A DNA stretch of 64,000 nucleotides from Paragyromitra xinjiangensis (taxonomy: Eukaryota > Ascomycota > Pezizomycetes > Pezizales > Discinaceae). Of the stretch, positions 33,332 to 44,181 are shown one piece after another (the stretch's first letter is position 1; each line of letters opens with the position of its first letter). Position numbers and translations under genes: made by a program. The notes under the pieces were generated by a model. That model was not told where the DNA came from, did not search any database, and worked only from the letters and a program-made list of their open reading frames with translations. Where the stretch lies: contig JBCAMK010000014.1 in NCBI GenBank assembly GCA_038503065.1, positions 1-64,000 of the forward strand. The letters run 5' to 3'.

Positions 33332-34729
33332 CTTTGCTTCCCCGGTACCACGCATCATACGGTTCCGTCAGACACATCTGTGGAGACTGACCTTCCCCGG
33401 CCATGGCTGGAAATGGAGCATGTCGAGCACTCTGTGCATGTCTCGGCTACTATTTCCGTCAGGTCACCTACTCTAGAAACAAGCTTTATGCAGCAGCCAG
33501 CTAAGCCTTCGTGACCCTGCGTCTGCGTCTGCAGCTCTGAATGGTGGTCGAGATAGTTCCACATTTACTCTCGTAGGTATGATGCAAGTATCAACTCGCA
33601 GAGGCCAACGAGAATACTTGCCAGGAATCAGGAATCTCGCACCAGCCATGTCTACCCCAGAAAGGACCGAAGAGAAAAGCGCCACAGGATCACCATCGAT
33701 GACAGCTCAGCAGCTAGAAACAAAGTGATCTTCCCCAACGTACAAATCCCTGGACGACTGAGTTCTGAAGTCTCACCGCGCCTGAAGCGGACAGATGAAA
33801 GAAGACCGGATATGAGCTGTCGCGTTATTCTACTCGAGCACAACACGTATGCGCATGCAGGTGAACGCACCGAATAACTCGATTTTATCCAAGAGACATC
33901 TTCCGAGCTGAAACAGCAGGTTCCCCTCTGAATGAATTCAGCACCTTCCGTCCAGGCATTCGCTCTGCAGTTTACCGGGGAAGATTATTAAACGATCAGG
34001 GATTAGATTTCGCATGTTTTAAAGTAATTGGAATCTCGGTAGCAGCAGTCTGATGGCCCACACTCGTAGATACACGTCGGAAAAGAACGGGTAGACACGT
34101 CGTTCGTTAGAACTAGACGTGTTCGGCACCCATTGTAGGATACGAGCCGTGGTTATTTATGACCTCACCATCTAAAACATATTCTCCGCAAAATATTGAA
34201 AAGATGAGACGCTGGTGGTTCATCGAGATGGGATCTCTGGGGACAGCCTTGACGATAACTACCGTGATACCCCACAAGTATTCTGCCTTCCCAGCAGAAT
34301 GTATCTCACTCATATCCGCCATCTGCCCTCACAGTCTCAGGAAACCAGTACTCTGAAAATAGGGCACCGGGTAGAGTTTTATTTATTTTCAGTAAAAGAG
34401 ATCGCCGGGTATGACGGTTAGAGGAAAGCAAGAGCAACTTCACAGTGCATCACTCGGTAAGAGAGTCCCCCACAGAGAGGATGATGGAGACAGTCCACAG
34501 GTACCCAAAACAAGCCTCTCCTGACCTCCAAATTTGTATCTACCAGTCATGAAGCGATCGAGAGGTTTGATATAATCAAGGCAGAGTAAACATCCATCAA
34601 CCCCAGCCACCTCTTTTGTATCCAACCTTCAATTCGAGCAGAAAAGGCTCGGAGGCTGGAGTACTGATTACGTCTGAAGCGCCAATAACATCCTAGCGAT
34701 CAGGGACTGGCGTGTGCAATAAATGGATA

Positions 34730-34767
34730 CGTAGGTATATACGTAGGTACATGTAGGTACATGTATA
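34730..34767. repeat. ACGTAGGTAT / ACATGTAGGT short tandem repeat
   Basis: GTAGGTA is repeated four times, 10-14 bp apart, separated by TATAC, CATG and similar spacers. Confidence 0.75.
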
Positions 34768-35145
34768 TTCACCCTCTGAGATGGGAATAGTTACACCTCC
34801 GTATAGCCACAATAGTCTATCCATCTGCTTAATTCTATGGCTATTCACAAATAATTTATCGTCCCTCGAATAACTGTACGTCTACACGGCTCTCTGCTTG
34901 AAATCCCAGCATCACTCTCCATCACTCGGAATGCTGACTACTTCTCGACTGCACTCCTACGGCTTGGCATTTCCAACGCGAAAACGCGAGATTCTCCCAA
35001 ACCCTCACGTCTCCTCCCCTCCAACCATCAATCCCCCGGACAGGATCCGTAGTTCGCGGAACCCCCCCCCCAACATCTCTCTTGATCGAGGCCATCTCTC
35101 CTACAGCTCCTACATCTATTGGCCAATTCTGGGGAAAACGCGACA

Positions 35146-37603
35146 ATGCCTCCCTTTAGAGATGACCATATTCTCGTGCGTCTCTCACCCCTACAGCTCC
35201 CCCCCAATCATCAAGGTCGCTGCTGATCCTCTTGCTCGTCTTCTAGGTAATCTACCCTGGGTCGCAAACAACCCTCGCCCAGCTCGGTCTACCCGAGTCG
35301 TTCACCCCCGCCAAGGTTCGCATCCCGAGCCGCATGTTTCCTGGCATCGAGGAAGGGACCTGGACAGCCACCAAGATTCGTGAGGCGCGTGAGGGTGAAA
35401 AGGAGGACCTCATCGCTAAACAGAAAGCTGCGATGGGAGTGGACCAGGATGACGACGAGGGCGACGATGACGACGATGAGGAAGGAGAGGAGGCTGAGGA
35501 CGGCTCGGTGGAGAATAAAGCTGCGACTGATGGCGTGTCGGCAAAATCGCCCACAGAAGGTGCTCTGGAAGAAGGCGATTCGAGTGATACACCTGTAGCG
35601 ATGAATGATGCGACGGACACCCCGAAGAAGGAAGAGACTCCCGCGACACCGGCCAAGCTGAAGATGCAGGATTCCGCTGCAACGGAAGGGGAAGATGGAG
35701 ATGGGGAAGGTGATGATGACGAAGATGAGGACATGGGCGAGGAAGGGGTTTATGTCGAAGATGACGATGATGAGGAAGGCGCGGTTTGGTGCATGAAGGA
35801 GGGCAAGGTTGTGGATTGGGGCTGCTTTTTCGCACTGCTGTGAGTTTCACTCGAAAGCTTCTCGCCTGTTATCTTGATTCCTATCGATTACGGTTCCATC
35901 CTGTTCTATGGCGCTGACTTCAGATCCCAGGCAACATGTCCATGAAACCATCAATCCGACGTTCCACACCCCTATCTTGATGCTCCACCCACCAAACTTC
36001 TCGTCCCGCGACAAAGAGCTCCTCACTCAATTTGTCTTTGAAAAACTGAAAGCTCCAGGTTTCGCGCTCATGGACGCATCTCTCGCCGTTCTCTGGGCAT
36101 ATGGTATCTCCACTGCCACCATCATCGATGTTGGCTACGAGAAGACCGATATCACGCCGATTCTCGAATTCATAATCCAGGAAAGAGCTCGAGAGTCTGT
36201 CCCCGGGTGGGGAGGTGATGCGATGACGAGGCATCTTGCGAATATATTACCAGATATGAAGCTCGAGGAGGTGGAGCAACTGAAGAAATCGCCTATTTGT
36301 GAGATACTGTCTTCTGGGTCCTCGCTCCCAACAGCCGGCTCTGTTAATGCTGCGATTGCGGCTGGCGAGAAGAATAGAAAGACGACGGAGAATGATGGGA
36401 TGGACTTGGATGTCGAGGATGAGGAGGGTAATTTCAACGTCGCCGCCATCGTGGCCTCGGGAAAGACGCACGAATTCTTGGCTAAGAAGGAGAAAGAGAA
36501 GCGCGGAGAGTTTGAAAGGAGATTGCCGAACCGAGAAAGAGAAAATAATACTTTTTGGCTGGTGGAGAAGAAAAAGCCGGGTGAAGATGGCATAATTGTC
36601 GATGAGCCTCTTTCCGCCATTACTACTACAGCGCCTCCACTACCTCTGCCCGAAACCGGCGAACAATCTTCTACGGCGGAACCGACTGCTTCGGTACCGG
36701 TGACAACAGAAGCAGGGGCAGAAGCCCCACCTGCAGAGAGTGCTGATGCCGCAGCCCCCGTCAAACCCCCTACACTCCCACAACCCCAGGCAAACCCTGT
36801 CGAGGACGAGGCTGCCCGCCGGCAAAAGGAGAAAGAGAAGCGCAAAGAAGAAAGACGAGCCGCGGCTGGTGGACTCCCGCCACTTTCTGAAGACGAGACA
36901 TACCGAGAAGTCGAAGTTGGCGTGGAGCGTTTCCAGGCTGCTGAATGCGGCATCCTGCACGCCCTTGCTGATGCTATCTGGCGCGTCATCGCGAAGGTTG
37001 AGGATGTCTCACGGAGAGCTGAGCTTTGGGAGAGCCTGATCATCGTTGGCAACGGGTCTAAAGTTAAAGGTATTTTACATTGTCCTCTCGACGCTTCTGG
37101 TATTGCAATCTAACTGTTCTTCCCACACTGTAGGTTTCAAAGAGGCTCTTCTAGCTACCGTTCAGTCCAAATACTACATTTCTCCGTCCTCTGGAACTAT
37201 CTTCTCCTCCGAACTCCCCTCCAACCTCTCCACGCCTATGGCCACTGGCGCATCTACCCCAATTCCCCAACCTCCCTCCTCCGCTGCAGGCCCCTCTCAA
37301 CCTAACCCCCTCCTCGTTGCGGCAACTACACATAATAGCCATCAGCAAAATCCGTTCAACCCGATGATGCAGCAGCACGGCCACCACCACTCCGCCCACG
37401 GCCAGACCCCTACAACGATTAAGTTTGTAAAACCACCAGAGTACTTCCCAGAGTGGAAAGATGCAGGGTTCGAGGAAGTCGGATTTTTGGGAGCTCAGGT
37501 TGCTGCGAAGGTATTGTTTGTGGTTGATCAGGGTGCAAGTCAGGGCTTTTTGACAAGAGTCGAGTATAATGAGGGTGGACCGGCCGCGATACACGCGATC
37601 TAG
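35146..37603 (+). CDS. arp9: Actin-related protein Arp9-like (SWI/SNF and RSC subunit)
   Basis: Exons: 35146-35175, 35247-35839, 35931-37069 and 37134-37603; 2232 nt, 743 aa. Introns 71, 91 and 64 bp. The N-terminus MPPFRDDHIL joined to VIYPGSQTTLAQLGLPESFT and RIPSRMFPGIEEG is the pattern of ascomycete Arp9 proteins, nuclear actin-fold subunits that dimerise with a partner Arp on the helicase HSA segment of chromatin remodellers. A Glu/Asp-rich insert fills about residues 70-180 (DQDDDEGDDDDDEEGEEAED). The actin core resumes with VVDWGCFFALL, HVHETINPTFHTPILMLHPP, FALMDASLAVLWAYGIS and TATIIDVGYEKTDITPI. A second low-complexity Pro/Ala insert lies near 420-475. The C-terminal part contains ECGILHALADAIW, IVGNGSKVKGFKEALLATV and VKPPEYFPEWKD. 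As in other Arp9s the ATP-binding loops are degenerate. Symbol is by homology of these motifs. Confidence 0.85.
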
Positions 37604-38506
37604 CCGGTTGTGTGGAGACGAGCTGTGGTGGGATGGAATACTTGTTAATTGTATTTTTATGCGTAAAAGTAGATGTTTATGAATTTAGTAGAGATAATAA
37701 AGGGCAAAGGTGAAATACCCTGAGTCTATGTTATGCTGTTTAAAAACAAACGTCCCGTCTCCGATGAGCGAACCCCAGCCCGGCGATCGTTTTCGTCAAA
37801 CTTTCGGGTTAGAAACATGAGAATGTTAAATGGCTATGAAGTTTATTGATTACGCATCGAAGATCCAGGGGTTTTCGGGCCAAAATCCTCCGAATTCGTA
37901 TCATGGCCCAAAATATCCTTACTGGTTGAGTATCACATTAGTAACCGATCAACCAACTCTATATTGCGTCATAAATAATCACTCGGTAGGCTGCGGGCCA
38001 GCGATGCCTTGATTCACCCATTTTCGCCCATAACTATACTGCCATAGGCTACCAACATAGAACAGCTAGATGGCGGTTGGGAGATTCAACGGGCGCGTTC
38101 CCGGTATCGTGATCCTTAATTTTCGATCGCAAGTACTGTACCTTAACCATTCACTTGATGTAAAACACGACACTTGGAGGTATATTATTACGTTAATTTC
38201 CTATTTTTAATCCGATGTACTTTGTTTTTTGATCGATCATCGTCAGTTGCATCGATGAGGGAAACTACCTGATTTATTGGCAAAGACAATCACCTTTATG
38301 TAACTGGTCCAGCTTGTGCACAGCCTGGCTTGGGTTGTTGAATTTCTTCGTTTCAGCCGCAGCCTTGCTACATATCGTCCCCATCTTCGATTGTTTTATT
38401 GTTCTATATAACCTCCGATCATTTCCCCATTCTATTCCGTCTAGTACACAATCTGCAGGCCATAGCTCACCATTACAGCAACATCCAAATTCTCGCGGAT
38501 ACAACC
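37604..38506. other. Intergenic, promoter of the cysteine-rich secreted protein
   Basis: No gene. A TATA-like sequence is noted separately at 38404-38412. Confidence 0.5.
38404..38412 (+). promoter_or_regulatory. TATA-like element
   Basis: CTATATAAC, about 95-103 bp before the ATG at 38507. Position and strand fit a core promoter. Confidence 0.45.
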
Positions 38507-39010
38507 ATGAAGATGACGTTCCAAACCCCTATTCTTTTTGTGATTGCAATACTTTTATCTTTGGTCTGCTGTTTACCTTTGGAGACTCGACAAGGTTCTG
38601 TCTGCGAAATCAACTCGTGCTCTGCAATCCTCGGAATCTCGCAGACTTGCGGCTTCGATGTTAAGGCCAGCAATGGACCTATTGGCAGCGAAATATTGGG
38701 TTGTATCTGTAATTCGAATGGGTTTGCAACCGCTGTCGCTGAGTGAGTACTAACTGTTATTCCTCGTCAACTTAGCCATGCGGGCCTTTGCTAACGGGAA
38801 TTCTCTCCAAGTTGTGCTCCCTGTATTACTGAAGTCGAAACACAAATTAAAGATTACGATTTCAGCGCATCATGGCATCAAATATGCTCTGCAGGTTTAA
38901 GTTCGTCTCTCGATTCCAGTGGCGGCGATTCGGGTTTGGACTCTATAAGCTCCCCGAGCAAACTCGGTGCTTCCCAGCTCCTCGAACTTGCAGGCATGAG
39001 ATGGTCATGA
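38507..39010 (+). CDS. Small secreted eight-cysteine protein, CFEM-like
   Basis: Two exons, 38507-38742 and 38812-39010; 435 nt, 144 aa, intron of 69 bp (GTGAGT...GCTAAC...CAAG). The N-terminal 23 residues are a signal peptide (MKMTFQTPILFVIAILLSLV...). The mature part has eight cysteines ordered as C-x4-C-x9-C-x17-C-x-C-x10-C-x2-C-x18-C. The CIC pair and the FATAVADCAPC segment recall CFEM domains (fungal extracellular, haem/iron or virulence associated), but the spacing is not classical, so membership is tentative. After the last cysteine comes a Ser/Gly-rich tail ending in AGMRWS. I do not see a clear hydrophobic end, so a GPI anchor is not supported. Not a hydrophobin: no CC doublets. Start chosen because the upstream frame has no signal-like sequence. 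Confidence 0.7.
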
Positions 39011-40491
39011 TGTTGTATTTAGCGAGTTCCTTAGTAGGGACGGTATTATTTTTTCGGGAGACCTTTGATAATTTCGACATCTTTAGCTAGCATAGCACTG
39101 AGAGTTTGGGGCTCGAGTATGCTTGGTAAATATGTGGCAGAGCTAGCTTTGAGGTTTCGAATTTCTCTAGGAGATATTGTGTCATAGAATTATTTCTGTT
39201 TCTTGGCAATGAGTGGATAGTCACTCGGGCTTACCCCAACTACTGCCAATTTATTTTGTTTTTGGTAGTGTTATGAAATCCTAGGTATTTTTATATTCAG
39301 CCTTGGTTTGACTCATGTAACCCGTATCTCCATTGTGCAACAAGCTGAACACGGGTCTTGATTCATTTTCAGTGGAGGGATTCATACTGACCGTGTTTCT
39401 ATAATATAACATCTCTAAGAGAATAAATGATAGAGGGTAAGCTTAATTGAGGGTTACCAGGCAGTTGCTTTGCTCTTGGCGTAAGTCAGTAGTTGGCCTT
39501 AACTACTGCAGCTGGGTACAAGTATTCTTCGAAGCCTTCACTTCTACGATACTAATTATATTAGATCTGACATGGGAACGCAGTCGTGCGTACTGTTCTA
39601 ATGTTAATCTATAATTTCAAAATGGTAGACATGCTTCTGCTTGCTATATAAGAACTTGCATAGATGGTTTTCCTTTCTTCTGTTATAGGCTCTGTAAGTA
39701 CTGGATCTTATGTAATCTACTCGACCCTTGCAGAACCTTCATGTTAAAGCAGAAGGTGGAGCACCGGTTGCCAAAAATCTAACTAGTCTCTAGGCAGGTG
39801 CTCTAAACCATGATTTAAGAGGCCTAGGACTTCCGTGCTACTAATTATGGTGCTTCATTAACGATTTCATCAGCGGTGATTAAGCGGTGCCAGATTCTTG
39901 TCTGATTTGTGCGGGGTGTTGCAGCAATACTGTGGCAAAGCCACTCGACTGGTGAGAGCGATGATTAGTATTAGCACGAGCAGCTATCCCGGTTGGTGGG
40001 TGGAATGACGAGTGATCCTGCGTGAACCTCTGAAGGCCAGTAAGTGAATTGATAGTCTGCGGGTGGGAAATGATAAGTTTTCAGAGGCCGAGGAACTGGG
40101 GCTTTGGTTCGACCCTCACACTGGAGTAGATCACGGCTCGTGAGAATTAAAAGACACGATCCTAAGGTGGCGCATATCGGCGCCCGATCGATGCCGTATA
40201 GCCTGAGCCCTAGTCGGTTCTTCCAAATCAGGATCTCCATCTTCAGAATCTCCACGCGTCACCGAGGACATCCGGACATAAAAACAAGATAAAGCGCCCC
40301 CCCATTGGCCACGATCTCCATTTAGTGAAACGCAATACCTACTTGAGCTATCCCGGGAACTGAGACATCGGTTGGTAGCCGTTTTTGGCCATCATACGCA
40401 ACCACTAACAGATCGATTCCATCCTTCACCACGATATTTTCACCTCTACCATGCTCACAACTCTTTCACCACCTTCGAACCACGTGAAGAA
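39011..40491. other. Intergenic, no supported gene
   Basis: Short frames only. A B-box-like GGTTCGACCC near 40108 has no matching A box or fold. No repeats seen. Confidence 0.5.
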
Positions 40492-40827
40492 ATGACCGCT
40501 CCTCCATTTCCCCAACCTCAAGGGCCGGTACCTGAGGATCGTACCTACGAGAATTACGTCGCGCGTACAGTGGAGCCTAGCGTTGAACCACCACCGCCGG
40601 TGTATATGTCCGCCCCGCCGTCGAATCAGACACCATCTTATAGCTTTATAGTCGAAGAACCGCCGCCATATGTGGTACCGAAGGAAGCCGATGAAACAGC
40701 ACCAAAGAAGCGCAGAGTTTGTGGGATGACGTGGTCTAGTATGATAGCGACAATTGTCATTTTGATTGCCGCGGGTGTGATCGCGGGTGGAGTTTATGGT
40801 TACCAGCAAAAGATAAAGTACGCGTGA
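40492..40827 (+). CDS. Small proline-rich single-pass membrane protein
   Basis: 111 codons from ATG 40492. The N-terminal 70 residues are Pro-rich and polar (PPFPQPQGPVPEDRTYENYV, EPPPPVYMSAPPSNQTP, EEPPPYVVPKE). A basic patch KKRRV precedes one transmembrane helix, SSMIATIVILIAAGVIAGGV, and a very short tail. The positive patch on the N-side suggests a cytosolic N-terminus. PPPY and PPPV words are of the PPxY type bound by WW domains such as those of Rsp5/Nedd4 ligases; that is an inference from motif only. A possible 3' intron (GTGAGG at 40825, GCTAAC, GATAG) would change only the last few residues. Similar small membrane proteins are common and unnamed in fungi. Confidence 0.6.
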   Translation: MTAPPFPQPQGPVPEDRTYENYVARTVEPSVEPPPPVYMSAPPSNQTPSYSFIVEEPPPYVVPKEADETAPKKRRVCGMTWSSMIATIVILIAAGVIAGGVYGYQQKIKYA

Positions 40828-41680
40828 GGCAGTTCTTGCGACTATTTTGTTCCACCAGTGCTATTAGGTATTAGGTATCTTGCGGAGTATCGAGCTAACT
40901 TGGTGATAGGCCACAACTTTGAAAGGTTCTCGATTTGACCAGTGTTATGGTTCTTCAACAACGAGCTTTGTTCCGCGGTTATAACGGCATTGGGCACTGC
41001 ATTGGTGGCGTGGTTTTGTTGGAGATGGTGTACGGATTGCAGCATAAAAGGGATTTTTGTGGCACATTTTGCTTATTTCTCTTTTGTTACATGCAAGTCA
41101 TTCTCTTGGGAGTTATTTAGGGTGAATTTTGGATGGTTTGGATAGGCTGGGAAACGTTTGTGTGTATGTGTAATTAATGTAGGGAGTAGGTTAGGGAGTA
41201 GGTTAGGGAGTAGTATAATTGCTGTTACTCTTTTCCTCATTTTTCTCATTTTTCTCTCATTTTTTCCTTCCAGACTGCTCGGGATACGATAGGACACTGT
41301 ATCATTGCCGCCAAGCCCCTGATGGGGTTTGGAGGGGGAATTTCAAAGATGGGTAAGTATTCCCCTGGCTAGCAAAGTGGCAATCAATCCAAGAGCCGAG
41401 GAGTATGTGAACTGCATTGATTAAGGTATACGCCGAATCCACTTCTTTGCCGGCCAATGATGTGGATGTCAGATGTGTTGTCTGTGCCAGGAGAAGAGGC
41501 TCTGCGATCCACGCCTTGGAAATGCTTGGTGCAGAGCCTCAATGCCCCGCTAACCTCCTTTGGCCCATCACTTTTCAACTTCACTCGGCGAACTTCAACC
41601 AGAACCAGAACCGTGCATTTAGGGACAAATAGGCAGGGGAGAAAAGAAACAATTCGAATATCCCTTGAGAATTAGTCGTC
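40828..41680. other. Intergenic with telomere-like short repeats
   Basis: Includes the tandem repeat at 41179-41213 and a T/C-rich tract at 41227-41266. Two short frames near 40942 are taken as 3' untranslated sequence. Confidence 0.5.
41179..41213. repeat. 12-bp tandem repeat TAGGGAGTAGGT
   Basis: About three copies of TAGGGAGTAGGT. It contains the telomere hexamer TTAGGG once per unit but in a 12-bp frame, so it is not a telomeric array. Confidence 0.8.
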
Positions 41681-43624
41681 ATGGGTATTCCCCACCTCTA
41701 CACCCATCTCCGACCGTATGCCCGCTCCGAGTCCTTCCCCCAGGCTGACGGCCGAGCTACTCCCCTCTACATTGATGGCCCTGGCCTCGCCCACCATGTA
41801 TATCGTCTCGCCTTGTGCAGCACACGCCTTGCTTCCTCAAACCCGTGGGAATCAGCACTTTCATATCGTGATTTCCAAGCAGCTGTTGTGCTCTATCTGG
41901 ACTTACTCGAAGTAGCATCATTTTCAATGTACCACTCTCGCACGATTCCTTCCATCTAGACCCTGTCATCTAAATATTAATGTAATCTGATGGCATAAGG
42001 CAGCTGCAAAATCTACTTCGATGGCCACCTCCCAACTTCGAAGCGCCCTACACGTTTGTCACGGCTCAATGATTCGCTCGCAAAGTTGAGGAATTATCAT
42101 TCACTGCATTCTCATACTCTTCACTGCTCTGCAGCGAAACAACATGGGGAGAAGTTGGATGTGTTTAGCCCGACGTCTACCTACACCCCACGCACGCAGC
42201 CTCTATCTGCTCCTCCATTCATTCTCGCGGCTATTATCGAGGTTTTGTCTGCCCATCCTAAATATGCTGCAACTGTCTCCACAGTTCCTGGAGAAGCAGA
42301 ATCTTACTGCGCCCGTGATGCTATCTCCACAGAAGGGATCGTATTAACCGGTGATTCTGATCTGCTGTTATTCGCATCACCGTCTGAGGCGGATTGGGGC
42401 GTGATGATGTTCAGAGACGTTGATTTCATCTTCCCGGGACCTAGCCTATCAACCGTTGTTTTCCGCCCAACATCGATGACAAAGTCTCTCGGCGTCGACT
42501 TGACGTTCTTAGGTTTTCTGACCCAGGGCGATACCCACGCCTCCTTCAGCACCCTGCAACAGAGGGCTATACGGATCGCGGAAAGGAAGAAGAGTGGTGC
42601 AGCCGTTGAAGAGTATGGTAAGCGATGGCGGGAGTTTGCAGCTGTGTATGCGCTACCTCCGCCTTGTGACCCTGATACTGCTCTTGAGGGTGTGGAGCCA
42701 CGGATTGCAGAGATTATGCAACAGCGTGGGGAGAAAGGAGGAGACAAGAAGACGATGTTCCTGCCGTTTCTGTGGGAAGATCCGACGCGTGGCAGTGCCT
42801 GGGATGCTGGGCGTCAGATCCGGGCGGCATCATATTCACTACTTTTTCCGGGTGGAGATGGCGTTGAGGAGGTGTGTAGGAGGGGCCAAAGGATTGCAGT
42901 AGGACTGGTAGAACAGGTTGAGGATCCTATCAATTCAATAAGAAGTCTTGTTCAAGACAAGGGTGAAAAATGGTGGGCTGGTCTTGTGCTGGACGAAATT
43001 ATGATGGTTTTTGAGCATAGAGGCCAGAAGCTGCCAGAGAAGGGTATCCTTGAAGGGGTTATATGCATGCTTTTCGAATGCGCTCCTTCACCTGGCACTG
43101 CTGATGTTGTGAGAAAGTGGACGTGGGAACGAATCCAGGTATACGCTATAGCACAGGCCGCATGGTACTCGCTACTCTTGCTGAAAGAAGTTGTATCTAC
43201 TACCCCACCTTCTACCGGTGGCAGTATGAGTGAGGGGGAAGACTGGCGGCGAGCAATAGAAAACCTTCCTGGGGTTGCAGATTGTATCGACGGAAACCAC
43301 TTCCTTACTGGGATCGTAAATTGTGGCAAGGAAGAGAAACAAATCGTCGCGAATGCGATATCAGCATATCATGCACGCCTTGAAGCTACGAGAGAAGAAG
43401 AGGCAACGATGATGGCATCGGAGATGGAGGTTGATGCTGGGTTGAGCTCGGGAAATGGAAATGGCAAAAGACCTATTGATCTAGAACCGTGGGTGGAGGT
43501 GAAAGGAGGTAAAAAGAAAAAGAAACAAAGAAGTAGGAGAGGAAATAGCGGTAGTGGCAGCGGCGGAGGTGGGAGAAATGATCAATCAAATGATGGAAAT
43601 ATGTTTGCTGCATTGGCTGGCTAG
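41681..43624 (+). CDS. Asteroid-like / XPG-family protein
   Basis: Two exons, 41681-41928 and 42004-43624; 1869 nt, 622 aa. The intron (GTACCA...GGCAG, 75 bp) joins SFS to ICKIYFDGHLPTSKRPTRL in phase. The N-terminus MGIPHLYTHLRPYA and YIDGPGLAHHVY is the XPG N-region, with the first acidic residue in IDGP. PGEAESYCARDA and VLTGDSDLLLF form the XPG-I region with its conserved acidic residues. This is the asteroid subgroup of flap-endonuclease-like PIN-fold proteins; biochemical function is not established, and a structure-specific nuclease is possible because the key D/E positions remain. The middle part, about residues 200-500, is the asteroid-specific region. The C-terminal tail is basic and Gly/Ser-rich (KGGKKKKKQRSRRG, SGSGSGGGGRNDQ), likely a nuclear or nucleic-acid-binding tail. 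Confidence 0.85.
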
Positions 43625-44181
43625 GTGGAATACTAGAGGATTTGAAAAAGTATTTAAGAATTCGATCATGGGGGGTTTTGGGATAGTGATTCTGGAGGTG
43701 TCATGCTTTATGAACTGACGGTACATAAAGGAAACGATAGAGGTATAAAGGCTTTCAGCTGTCTTTAAGGCATTAAGAATGACAAAAGGGTTACATACTC
43801 CGCTCACTTCTGGAACTATCATTAACAGTATAACTGTTCGTTCCGCAAAGAGCTGTGATTGGTGCTTGTATTTCATCAGGATCCTAAATGCTGGCTACTA
43901 ATTACTGAGAGAATTTCTGTCTGATATTCCCACTATGTAGCGTGTACAGCTGCGGATTTACCTGTACTTCTTAGGCCATTTATTTTTCGCTAGGTGGCCC
44001 TACTAGTATCTATAGATAAGTAGACCAATTGTAGGTGCCGATTGAATAGGATTTTGTGGTGGTGGGATCAAATAAGTGGGTATATTGTCGCTTTGAACCA
44101 TCTCAAGCCAGGCGCCAAGACTCTGCCTAGGTCCTCGTTGGACATCGGCTTGCTCACTCCCAGCCTGCCATCGCACCGATA
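43625..44181. other. Intergenic
   Basis: No supported gene; a 96-codon minus-strand frame covers the 3' end of the asteroid-like gene and is taken as a shadow. Confidence 0.55.

Larger units (their letters stand above)
32207..35145. other. Intergenic, no supported gene
   Basis: Many short overlapping frames on both strands, none recognised. Holds a small inverted repeat (CGATAGGTATT at 33100 and its inverse at 33168-33178), a (TTTTTA)n run at 33307-33331 and a GTAGGTAC/ATGTAGGTAC repeat at 34730-34767. The last few hundred bases are the 5' region of the Arp9-like gene. Confidence 0.5.

Noticed and set aside
35252..35734. 160-codon Ser/Pro-rich minus-strand frame
   Set aside because: Shadow of the acidic Glu/Asp-rich coding sequence of the Arp9-like gene.
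36135..37052. 305-codon minus-strand frame
   Set aside because: It is antisense to the third exon of the Arp9-like gene, Ser-rich from reversed codons, and has no recognisable domain.
38507..39010. Hydrophobin
   Set aside because: Eight cysteines but without the two CC doublets that define hydrophobins.
40100..40125. Possible tRNA gene because of GGTTCGACCC
   Set aside because: No A box at the right distance and no cloverleaf arms upstream.
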